In this document: one piece after another, positions 47,932 to 55,878 of the stretch | How positions within the stretch are numbered: the stretch's first letter is position 1 | Layout of the letters: each line of letters starts with the position of its first letter | DNA from: Planctomycetota bacterium | Lineage (GTDB): Bacteria; Planctomycetota; Planctomycetia; Pirellulales; UBA1268 | DNA: 64,000 bases | Assembly (NCBI GenBank): GCA_003669585.1 | Contig: QWOQ01000011.1 | Location: 291,039-355,038, forward strand | Direction of reading: 5' to 3' | Made by a program: the position numbers and the translations under genes | Notes under the pieces: model-generated | What the model was told of the DNA's origin: nothing | The model's database searches: none | What the model saw: the letters and a program-made list of their open reading frames with translations, nothing else

Positions 47932-49686
47932 ATGGCAGGTCAACCCAAAGCACCGTACTGGGTCGTTGTCTGGCTGGTAATACTCGCACTCGTCGGCTTA
48001 TCGGTTTGGCGAACCGGCTTTCTCGGTGCCCCCCAAGGAATTGGAAAACCGGACAAGAAAAATGCTCCGGCAGGAGGTGGGGAGAGTGGGGCCGAAGGAA
48101 TGGCGAGCGAGGCCCCTGATGCTTCGGTGCCAACAACCGTAAGCGAATACACGTTCAAGCCAATAGAGAAGTTACCGCCCGTCAAAGGAACAAGTGCCTA
48201 CAAGCCGCTTGAGAATGAGACGATTCGATTTGCGCTCAATGTCTGGGCGGGCTGGAGTCCGATCATCTATGCCAACAATGGTTTTCAGGCAGGAAAAGAA
48301 TGGAAAACTGCTGATGGTAAGTCGTTCAAAATAGAACTGGTATTGATTGACAATCCTGTAATCATGCGAGATGCCTATGCGGCAGGCGAAGTGCATATCG
48401 GTTGGGCAACACTCGACATGCTTCCTCTTTTTATCGATGGTTTCGTCGATCGAACCGGAGCCCCGAAGGATAGTCGTGTGATGCCACGAGTATTCCAGCA
48501 GGTTGATTATTCCAACGGTGGCGATGGCATTGTGGTTCGTGAAAATATTAAGACGGTCAAGGACTTAGCCGGTAAAAAACTCGTGCTCGCCCAAAATTCT
48601 CCGAGTCAATTTTTCGCGCTCAATATGCTTGTTTCTGGAGGTTTACAGCCGGGCGATGTGGAGATGATTTACACCGACGATGCGTTTCAGGCCGCCGCAG
48701 CCTTTAGTTCACAGAAAGAAATTGCCGGCGCTGTTTCATGGGCACCAGATATTTACAACCTCGCCGAAGCCAAAGGCAATCGCATGCTTGTGACCACCAA
48801 GACTGCCAATCGATTGATTGCAGATATTTGGTTTGCGAGGGCAGATTTTGCAAAAGATCATCCTGACAAAATAGAAGCGATTGTGCGTGGGATTTTTGAT
48901 GCCATGGCCGAACTCAAGAGCGAGTCAGCGAAAGTGAAGGCAGCCGAACTGATGGCAGCCGGCTACAACATTCCCGCATCCGATACGCTCGCCATGCTTG
49001 GCGATGCTCACAGCACCAACTGGGCTGAGAACTACCAGTTCTTTGTCAATCGAAATAACCCAGCCAACTTCGAGCGAATTTGGAAGCAGGCCTACTATCT
49101 CTATCGACGTATTGGATCAATCACATCCCCAGCAGTTTCGTTTGATCAGGTTATGGATTTTTCGATCATTCAAAAACTTGCAGCAGAGCCAAAATATTCC
49201 AATTCAAAAGACGATTACACCAAGCCGCTTCCAGCCAAAACAATTTCTGAAATTCGTGCCGAAAATGAGGAGATTCTCACCAACACAATCGTGATTCACT
49301 TCTTTCCAAACAGTTGGGATTTGCGCAAAATAGTTCTACGTCATCTTGAGAACAAAGACGTAGAGGAATTGTATGACCCAAGCGTTGACCTTGTGCTCGA
49401 TGAAGTGGCAACGTTGGCCAAGCAGTTCGGAGCAGCAAGAATCGTCATCGAAGGTCACTCGGATGGTTCGATGAAAGGAAAGATCCCAGGTGAACTTGTC
49501 AAGGAACTTTCTCTCGAGCGAGCCAGAGCAGTGAAAAATGAAATTGTCGAGAAGTTCAAGTTTGACGATGGTCGATTTGCCGTCGATGGTGTTGGCTGGG
49601 ATCGACCGAGTGATTCGGAGCACCCAGACAACCACGCGCTGAACCGCCGCGTGGAAATCAAGGTCTACTCGGCTGAAAAAGAGTAA
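47932..49686 (+). CDS. Membrane-anchored substrate-binding protein fused to an OmpA peptidoglycan-binding domain
   Basis: 584 residues from ATG 47932 (AGAGG upstream; an overlapping GTG is at 47929). A transmembrane segment (~9-27) is not followed by a cleavage site, so it should stay as an anchor. A Gly/Pro/Ala linker follows, then a NitT/TauT/SsuA-like binding domain (~85-420): ALNVWAGWSPIIYANNG, IGWATLDMLPLF, DLAGKKLVLAQNSPSQFF, VSWAPDIYNLA, FARADFAKDHPD. The C-terminal ~130 residues are OmpA-like, with VIEGHSDGS and ALNRRVEIKVYS. It could bind ligand in the periplasm and grip peptidoglycan. The ABC permease and ATPase follow, fitting one transporter. Confidence 0.85.
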   Translation: MAGQPKAPYWVVVWLVILALVGLSVWRTGFLGAPQGIGKPDKKNAPAGGGESGAEGMASEAPDASVPTTVSEYTFKPIEKLPPVKGTSAYKPLENETIRFALNVWAGWSPIIYANNGFQAGKEWKTADGKSFKIELVLIDNPVIMRDAYAAGEVHIGWATLDMLPLFIDGFVDRTGAPKDSRVMPRVFQQVDYSNGGDGIVVRENIKTVKDLAGKKLVLAQNSPSQFFALNMLVSGGLQPGDVEMIYTDDAFQAAAAFSSQKEIAGAVSWAPDIYNLAEAKGNRMLVTTKTANRLIADIWFARADFAKDHPDKIEAIVRGIFDAMAELKSESAKVKAAELMAAGYNIPASDTLAMLGDAHSTNWAENYQFFVNRNNPANFERIWKQAYYLYRRIGSITSPAVSFDQVMDFSIIQKLAAEPKYSNSKDDYTKPLPAKTISEIRAENEEILTNTIVIHFFPNSWDLRKIVLRHLENKDVEELYDPSVDLVLDEVATLAKQFGAARIVIEGHSDGSMKGKIPGELVKELSLERARAVKNEIVEKFKFDDGRFAVDGVGWDRPSDSEHPDNHALNRRVEIKVYSAEKE

Positions 49687-49710
49687 GACTCCCTTCACGA
49701 GGGCAATTTC

Positions 49711-50664
49711 ATGACATCAGAGTTGGAAATCGCCTCCGATCAATCGGGCAATTCCGCCTCGAATGGGCCTCTTGGAGAAACAACATCGCTTCGAGGAGAA
49801 ATCGGCCTGATGCCAGCGATGGGATGGGGGCTGACCTGCTTGATGCTGGTGCTTGCGCTGTGGTGGACGGCTACGAGCGGCGAGGCCGAGATGCGATTTG
49901 TGAGTCCAGCAACCATCCCGAGTCCTGTGGAGACTTTTCAAAGCCTTCCGGAAATGTTTGGTGAGCGTCGATTGGTGATCAATACGCTCGTGACGCTCGC
50001 TCGAGTATGTGGAGGATTTGGTCTATCGGCACTCGTGGGAGTTCCGTTGGGAGTGGCGTGTGCATGCGTCCCAGCGATCCGCGCGTTTATCGCTCCCCTC
50101 ACGGTATTTGGTCGAAACATACCAGTGGCAGCATTGATCCCGATCACATTTTTTTTATTTGGTATTGGTGAATTTCAAAAGGTGATGTTTTTATTTATTG
50201 CCAGCGTCGCATTTGTTGTTACCGACACCGCCGCAGCCGTGGCTGAAGTGCCGCAGCGTTATGTCGACACGGCGCTCACGCTTGGAGCATCCCGATGGCA
50301 GATTATTCTAAAAGTACTTGTTCCGCTTGCCGCACCGTCGATTTTTAACTCGCTGCGACTGTTGTTTGGCCTAGCATTTGGATACGTGATGCTGGCAGAA
50401 CTTGTAAAGTTTGGAGGCTCCTCTGGAGGACTCGGCGACCTCATCAACGTCAGTCAGCGGCGAGGTGAACGCGAGCCCATTGTACTTGTATTGATGATCA
50501 TTCCATTGGTTGCCTTCGGCATCGACAGACTTCTCTACCTGCTGCAGTGCGATCTTTTCCCGCATCGATACGGCGGCCAAGGTTTTCTGTTACGCATCGT
50601 GCGACGACTCATGCCGAGAGGATGGGAATCGCCTCGTACACCCTTTCGATCAGGCATTCTATGA
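49711..50664 (+). CDS. ABC permease, NitT/TauT/SsuC type
   Basis: 317 residues. A short acidic N-terminus precedes the first helix (about 36-56) and five or six more helices. The EAA-loop signature is DTALTLGASRWQIILKVLVPLAAPSI (~195-220), typical of SsuC/TauC permeases. It lies 24 bases after the binding protein gene and overlaps the ATPase gene by four bases. The likely homologous systems import sulfonates, taurine, nitrate or bicarbonate-like anions; the exact ligand is unknown here. Confidence 0.9.
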   Translation: MTSELEIASDQSGNSASNGPLGETTSLRGEIGLMPAMGWGLTCLMLVLALWWTATSGEAEMRFVSPATIPSPVETFQSLPEMFGERRLVINTLVTLARVCGGFGLSALVGVPLGVACACVPAIRAFIAPLTVFGRNIPVAALIPITFFLFGIGEFQKVMFLFIASVAFVVTDTAAAVAEVPQRYVDTALTLGASRWQIILKVLVPLAAPSIFNSLRLLFGLAFGYVMLAELVKFGGSSGGLGDLINVSQRRGEREPIVLVLMIIPLVAFGIDRLLYLLQCDLFPHRYGGQGFLLRIVRRLMPRGWESPRTPFRSGIL

Positions 50665-51557
50665 ACGCACTGAATGCAGATGAACTCGCCGAACCTCAAT
50701 TGCTGCAGAAACCATCGGCCATTGAGTTCAGTGGTGTCACGAAAATCTACTCGCCCGGCACGCCACGAGAATATACGTCCGTCCGGGACATCCATCTTGT
50801 CATTGCCGATCATCCCAATCGCGGTGAGTTTTCATCATTGCTCGGCCCGTCGGGATGCGGTAAGAGCACTCTTTTGCGACTCATCGCCGGACTCCCGCCG
50901 CAACATCCTCCGACGCATGGTACGGTGCAAGTACTTGGTCGCACTGTTTCTGGACCAGGAGCTGATCGTGGAATGGTCTTTCAGGACTACACAAGTTTTG
51001 ATAATCGCACGGTCCTCGACAACGTGATTTTTGGTCTTGAGTGCAACGGTACATCGAGGCGACGTCGCGAAGAGCAAGGACTTGATTGGATTGCCCGGGT
51101 TGGACTCGATCCGAAGCGCGATGCTGGAAAATATCCACACGAATTGTCAGGGGGTATGCGGCAACGTGTAGCCATTGCCCGAACCCTGGCACTGCGCCCC
51201 AGAATTATTCTGATGGATGAGCCATTTGGAGCGCTTGATCCATCGACTCGGCTCGATATGCAGGATCTGCTTGTTCAATTATGGCAAGAGGTACAGGCCA
51301 CGGTACTCTTTGTGACGCACTCAATTGAGGAAGCTGTGTATCTCGGGGACAGGGTCTTCGTGATGGGGGCAAACCCGGGTAGGATCATGAAAGAAGTGCC
51401 CCTAAAAACAGCATCAGCTCCTTCACGCCAAACACAACGAGAGCCGTGGTTTCGCGAGCAGGTAGCGGACCTTGCAGATCAAATCGAACAAATTGAATCT
51501 GCGTCCCTCCGTCCCGAAGGCTCATCGCAGGAACGTCAACGTGTGGAAGAGGTTTGA
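50661..51557 (+). CDS. ABC ATP-binding protein, NitT/TauT/SsuB type
   Basis: 298 residues from ATG 50661, which overlaps the permease stop (ATGA); the frame is open 38 codons further upstream but inside the permease. Walker A is GPSGCGKST (62-70), Q-loop [13 protein letters not shown], signature [12 protein letters not shown], Walker [14 protein letters not shown]-loop THSIEEA. The C-terminus has a helical extension of about 45 residues rich in Gln/Glu. It energises the preceding permease. The next gene starts 17 bases before this one stops. Confidence 0.92.
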   Translation: MNALNADELAEPQLLQKPSAIEFSGVTKIYSPGTPREYTSVRDIHLVIADHPNRGEFSSLLGPSGCGKSTLLRLIAGLPPQHPPTHGTVQVLGRTVSGPGADRGMVFQDYTSFDNRTVLDNVIFGLECNGTSRRRREEQGLDWIARVGLDPKRDAGKYPHELSGGMRQRVAIARTLALRPRIILMDEPFGALDPSTRLDMQDLLVQLWQEVQATVLFVTHSIEEAVYLGDRVFVMGANPGRIMKEVPLKTASAPSRQTQREPWFREQVADLADQIEQIESASLRPEGSSQERQRVEEV

Positions 51558-52392
51558 AAGTTACATCTGGCGCGCGTTCTCAACGCGGTGGAACCTACTC
51601 TTTTTCGGCGCAGGTGTTGCGGCTGGACTTCTCTCTGGTCGTCCAGATATTGTGTTGCCGCTCGTAGGAGCTGCAGAAATATTCTATCTGGCAAACATGA
51701 TGAGCAATGAGCGATTTCGTTTATCGGTAGATGCTCAGTCGGCGGCCGTTTTACGGGAAGCAGGGTCAGCCGATTCGCACGAAGCGTATATGCGAATTCG
51801 CAATGCACTGCCAAAAGAGTTGCTGAATCGGTTTGATCGCCTGCGAGATCGATGCATGGCGCTTGTGCAACTTGCGGGTAACATGAGGGGGCCGGAGGCG
51901 GAAAAATCTCTTGAGAAGTCGTATTCTGAGTCACTCGAAAGACTTCTGTGGGGGTATCTTCGTATGACGTGGAGTGCCAATACGCTGTCACAATTTTTGG
52001 CAAAGACGGACTCCAAAGCGATTCACGAACAGATTGGAGAGCTTGAAAAGCGACTGGAGTCGATGCCTGCAAAAAAGCCAAATGACCCTGTGGATCGACT
52101 GGCAGCAACAACGCTCGACCATCTCGCAACAAGCCGTGATCGGCTGGAAAACATTGCGCATTCGCGTCGAAAACTCGACATCATCGTGGCAGAAATAGAA
52201 CGAATGGAAGCAAAAATCGCGGCCATTGCTGAGAGTGCAGTAGGAAAACTCGACGTGGATGACATTGCCAGTCGGGTTGACGAGGTGGCTGAAGGGATGC
52301 GTCGCGCAGACGAAACTATGCGAGAACTTCAACTGCCCGCACAGTTCGAACCGCTCGATGAACCGCCGCAGTTACTTCGTCAAAAGGCCTGA
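51541..52392 (+). CDS. Membrane-anchored coiled-coil protein of unknown function
   Basis: 283 residues from GTG 51541, chosen because AGGAA lies seven bases upstream; the frame continues upstream into the ATPase gene but with no sense. Two short hydrophobic stretches (about 18-34, 39-54) could be membrane hairpins; the remainder is helical with strong heptads around residues 155-250 (EKRLESMPAKKP ... RRKLDIIVAEIERMEAKIAAI). No family recognised. It overlaps the ABC ATPase gene by 17 bases, so is translationally linked to it, and completes the cluster. It may connect the transporter to the PspA-like protein, but this is inference. Confidence 0.72.
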   Translation: MWKRFESYIWRAFSTRWNLLFFGAGVAAGLLSGRPDIVLPLVGAAEIFYLANMMSNERFRLSVDAQSAAVLREAGSADSHEAYMRIRNALPKELLNRFDRLRDRCMALVQLAGNMRGPEAEKSLEKSYSESLERLLWGYLRMTWSANTLSQFLAKTDSKAIHEQIGELEKRLESMPAKKPNDPVDRLAATTLDHLATSRDRLENIAHSRRKLDIIVAEIERMEAKIAAIAESAVGKLDVDDIASRVDEVAEGMRRADETMRELQLPAQFEPLDEPPQLLRQKA

Positions 52393-52423
52393 TCCTCTCA
52401 GTGAACAGAAGTGTAACAAGCGA

Positions 52424-53602
52424 TCAATCGAGCCACTGTTTTTCTTCGAGTCTCTCTGGCACATAAACCTCCGTAACGTAACTGATGTCTTTTGAAATCA
52501 ATGCCTCGACCTCAAGCTTGAATCCGTTTGTGAGCATGGTCTCAATTTCTTTCTGCCACTGTTTCTTTCCAGAAAACCATGGATATGCGGCGATCTGCTT
52601 GGCTCGCTTAATGTCGGTATCAGCTAGCGCAATCTGAACGCTCGGTGTGAGTTTGCAACGATCAAAATCACGCGAACGTAGTCCGAGAAAACGAGCTTCT
52701 GGAATCGCCATGCGTTTCGATTCGTAGGCGAGGTTAATCGAGCCCTGTTTGAGAACAGAATAGATGTAATAGCCCCACGGATCGTTGTCGAGCAGGCAGT
52801 AAATAGGCAGTTTGAGTTCGTTGTGAAGCCGATAAAGCATTCGACGAACGCCTCGCGAGGGCTGGCCGCCTCCATGCGTGAGCAAGCAAGAATATTTGCG
52901 CCAAAATTTATCTTCGTTAAAGCGACGCCAGACGGTGTCTTTTTCGACATGCAAGATGAACTTTGCATCGCAAGATTTGAATTTTACAACGTCAGCTTCG
53001 ACGATTGAAGGAATGCTGTAGCCGCCAGAACCCATCCGCGCACAGTCGATTTCATCTCCAGAGTCTTCCAAGACGATTGGCCCCACCATGCCGCCACGGT
53101 TGCTTGCGTAGACGTGCAGTTCCTCGCGAAGACTTTCGAGTGTGACCTCGAGGTCCTCGATCATCGGATCACAGTCGTCTTGGCTGTCAAAAGTTTCTTC
53201 GCGAGTGCCATCGATCGTGTGCTTTAGAAGATAATAGAGACCTCGAATGCTGGTGGTCTTCTGCTGTTCGATGAGCGTTTTGCAACCGGTCGCAACGAGC
53301 AGCGTTTGCATGTAACTCTTGGCCTGAGACAAGTTAAAGAGATGTCGCCGGTTCATTTGGGAACCCATCTCAATAAACTTTCGAGCCTTGTTCCAGCGCA
53401 CGTTGGAAAGACTGCGAGCAGGAATGTCGAGATGGGGATCTCGTCTCTTTTCTGCAGCCTTGACGACCTCATCGGCGAGTTTGGTAATCAGTCCGAGAGT
53501 TTTTGCATCGATCGGAGGAAGCTTGCTCGGAGGAGCCGATCTCGCTCGTGGTGCACGGGAAAGTGACTTCTGAACAGAGGAACGCTTTGGTTTTGTTGCC
53601 AT
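52424..53602 (-). CDS. Topoisomerase VI subunit A-like protein (Spo11/Top6A)
   Basis: 392 residues from ATG 53602. The 5Y-CAP part has TTSIRGLYYLLKHT with Tyr123 or 124 as the catalytic tyrosine, and the Toprim domain has Glu220 in HVEKDTVW and the paired Asp272/Asp274 in LLDNDPWGYYIYS. It carries every catalytic element needed for DNA cleavage. Top6A normally acts with the ATPase Top6B as a type IIB topoisomerase; it is rare in bacteria but known in some planctomycetes. No top6B gene is adjacent. Neighbours are a coiled-coil membrane gene converging from the left and a small exported protein on the other side. Confidence 0.9.
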   Translation of the reverse strand: MATKPKRSSVQKSLSRAPRARSAPPSKLPPIDAKTLGLITKLADEVVKAAEKRRDPHLDIPARSLSNVRWNKARKFIEMGSQMNRRHLFNLSQAKSYMQTLLVATGCKTLIEQQKTTSIRGLYYLLKHTIDGTREETFDSQDDCDPMIEDLEVTLESLREELHVYASNRGGMVGPIVLEDSGDEIDCARMGSGGYSIPSIVEADVVKFKSCDAKFILHVEKDTVWRRFNEDKFWRKYSCLLTHGGGQPSRGVRRMLYRLHNELKLPIYCLLDNDPWGYYIYSVLKQGSINLAYESKRMAIPEARFLGLRSRDFDRCKLTPSVQIALADTDIKRAKQIAAYPWFSGKKQWQKEIETMLTNGFKLEVEALISKDISYVTEVYVPERLEEKQWLD

Positions 53603-53706
53603 TTCAAGTAGAATCTCTACCAGTCCATGTAGGAAAACGTGCCGTTCTCTTGGATGAGATCGGTAACACGAGAAAGAGTACCCTCCCAGCAACGGAGTTC
53701 GAAACA

Positions 53707-54165
53707 ATGCTCCCGAGAACTTGCTATTTCCGTCAACAAGCAGCCGCGATCATCATGATTCTTCGAACTCTGTGCTTCGAAACAATCCTTGTCTTTACGG
53801 TGCTCGTACATTCAGCGATTTTTCAGCAGCAGGCTTTTGCAGAACATTCGTTCGGCTTCTCTGGAGTCTATTTCACTCCCTTTTTTGCTCAAGGTGCAGT
53901 GGGCACACTCGTTGCCCCTCCACTTGATCAGGCCGCTCAGCCGGCGAGTCCGCTCGCCGGACTTCCTCCCGGAGCACAGAAGATGGGTGCCAACTTTGCA
54001 AATGGTGGAAAACAAGGGGCTGGCCAACCGCCCGGAGCGAATGCTGCCGGCACGACGAAGAACTATATGGTGGTTTATGCGTTGGGTGTGCTTGCCGCCG
54101 GCCTTGGCGTGTATGTCGTTTGTAAACCAAGCGGCCGCACTCGCGAGATTATGAACAGGAAGTGA
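53707..54165 (+). CDS. Small exported, Ala/Pro/Gly-rich membrane-anchored protein
   Basis: 152 residues from ATG 53707, with CGGAG 9-13 bases upstream; ATG 53755 is an alternative. A signal or anchor helix (~18-42) ends at FAEHS. Then a low-complexity stretch PASPLAGLPPGAQKMGANFANGGKQGAGQPPGANAAG follows in segments, and a second hydrophobic helix (~122-141) ends in a basic tail. No family is recognised. Such compact proteins with one outer loop and C-terminal helix occur often in planctomycetes without known role. It diverges from topoisomerase VI A. Confidence 0.58.
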   Translation: MLPRTCYFRQQAAAIIMILRTLCFETILVFTVLVHSAIFQQQAFAEHSFGFSGVYFTPFFAQGAVGTLVAPPLDQAAQPASPLAGLPPGAQKMGANFANGGKQGAGQPPGANAAGTTKNYMVVYALGVLAAGLGVYVVCKPSGRTREIMNRK

Positions 54166-54178
54166 TCGCAACGTTTGA

Positions 54179-55471
54179 TTAGCTGCGAACGTCGTCAGCT
54201 TTTCCGGCGGACCGTGTACGGGAAAGTACATGCGGCATGCGGCCCTGCAGAATGCAGGAGGTGTTCGAATCGCTCTCGCGAACAGTCGCTGCTGGAGTTT
54301 TGGCTTCATGCGGTGTTCGTTTGGAAACTCCAAAGAACTCTGCAATTCGGCCGACCACCGTTTCTTGCTCGAATGTTTCCAACTCAGGAAAAATTGGCAG
54401 CGCGAGAGTTTCCTCTGAAGCTCGTTCGGTCTCGGGAAGATCGCCCTTCGTCCATCGCAGGTACTCAAAGCATTTTTGCATGTGCAGGGGAACCGGATAG
54501 TAAATCTCAGTACCGACGCGATGATTTGTTAAATGCGATCGAAGTGCATCGCGACAACCACCTTTGACTCGAATGACAAATTGGTTCCACACATGACGTC
54601 CACGAGGATCATCAGTAGGAATGACGATGTGGGATTCGAGAGGATAGTCCGAAAAAAGTTTTGCGTAGCGTTCGGCGTTGACCTGTCGAGCTGTTGTCCA
54701 GTCGTTCAAATAGGGAAGTTTCACGCGAAGCACGGCTGCTTGAATGGAATCCAGACGGCTGTTGATGCCGATTAGCGTGTGATGGTAACGAGGTTCCATA
54801 CCATGCACGCGCAGTAATCGCAGAGAGCGGGCCAGATCGTCTCGTGTGGTGGTAAGAAATCCGCCATCGCCGATGCCCCCGAGATTTTTCGTGGGATAAA
54901 AACTAAAGCAGCCGATATCCCCAAGTGATCCTGAGCAGCGATTTTCAAACGAAGACAGAATCGACTGTGCAGCATCTTCGATGATTGGCAATTGAGCCTG
55001 CTTTGCAATTGCCCCGAGGGCCTCCATGTTGGCTGTACGACCGTAGAGATGAACTGGCACAATCGCACGACACTTCGATGAGATTCTGCGTTCCACGTCG
55101 TCAGGATCAATTAAATACGTGACGGGGTCGATGTCCGCAAAAATCGGTATTGCGCCCAGACGTGTGACGGCGCTTGCAGTCGCAAAAAACGTGTAGCTAG
55201 GAATCACAACCTCGTCGCCAGGACCGATATCCAGAGCCATCAGCGCCAATAAAAGGGCATCACTCCCCGAAGCACAACTGATCACGTGAGGAACTTTCAG
55301 CATCTCCGCCAACTCGGATTCAAGTTCTGAGACATCAGGACCCAGAATAAATCGTCCCGAGTCGCAAACTCGTTCGAGAGCTTCGCGAATTTGCAGTCGC
55401 AGGCGGTCGTACTGCCGATCAAGGGCCAAGAGCGGCACGCTGTCGAGCCATGCAGGAGAAGTCGAAGTCAT
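54179..55471 (-). CDS. DegT/DnrJ/EryC1/StrS-family PLP-dependent sugar aminotransferase
   Basis: 430 residues from ATG 55471. PLP-lysine is Lys195 in FYPTKNLGGIGDGG; the other signatures are present: SGSDALLLALMALDIGPGDEV, PSYTFFATASAV, ADIDPVTYLIDP, IEDAAQS. These enzymes aminate or dehydrate nucleotide-linked keto-sugars for lipopolysaccharide or glycan building. No dTDP-sugar or glycosyltransferase gene adjoins it, so the sugar is unknown. A TTG seven codons upstream (55492) is also in frame. It converges with the small gene to its left. Confidence 0.92.
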   Translation of the reverse strand: MTSTSPAWLDSVPLLALDRQYDRLRLQIREALERVCDSGRFILGPDVSELESELAEMLKVPHVISCASGSDALLLALMALDIGPGDEVVIPSYTFFATASAVTRLGAIPIFADIDPVTYLIDPDDVERRISSKCRAIVPVHLYGRTANMEALGAIAKQAQLPIIEDAAQSILSSFENRCSGSLGDIGCFSFYPTKNLGGIGDGGFLTTTRDDLARSLRLLRVHGMEPRYHHTLIGINSRLDSIQAAVLRVKLPYLNDWTTARQVNAERYAKLFSDYPLESHIVIPTDDPRGRHVWNQFVIRVKGGCRDALRSHLTNHRVGTEIYYPVPLHMQKCFEYLRWTKGDLPETERASEETLALPIFPELETFEQETVVGRIAEFFGVSKRTPHEAKTPAATVRESDSNTSCILQGRMPHVLSRTRSAGKADDVRS

Positions 55472-55878
55472 GGGCGGGAGTCTCTTGAGCAATGGGAAAA
55501 ATCGGATGGAAAGATGTTTGGATGCACAATAGGATCGTCACAATCCGGGCGACTGCTTCAATCGCTTTCGTGATCAAAGTCTCGTGGCTCACAGAATTGC
55601 CTTTCGCTGCCATCCTCTACGGGCAAGAAGCGGGAAATAGGGGACTTTTCAGTGGTATGTCAAGCCCAAGCCCGCAAGGGCTCAATCGATCCAGGAAGTG
55701 TGCAAGCCAATTGACGATTTGGGTCAGGGACTTAAAGAGCGTTTGACAGGAAGCCATCCTTCGACCTAGATTTATGCCGTTTTCAAGATCGAAGACAATC
55801 CTGTGAGTAGGTTTTTGAATCGACAGCGGTAGAGTAAGTCCGGACCGAGCACGCAGTCGGGTCGGTGACGGATTTTTG
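55472..55878. other. Intergenic stretch between sugar aminotransferase and tex
   Basis: No gene is convincing on either strand. It should carry divergent promoters. A short GC hairpin (GCCCGCAAGGGC, 55672-55683) is the only structured element noticed. Confidence 0.45.

Noticed and set aside
52424..54165. Topoisomerase VI A plus the small exported gene as a defence pair
   Set aside because: The genes are divergent and the small protein has a signal helix, low-complexity loop and no defence-type domain; nothing supports the idea.
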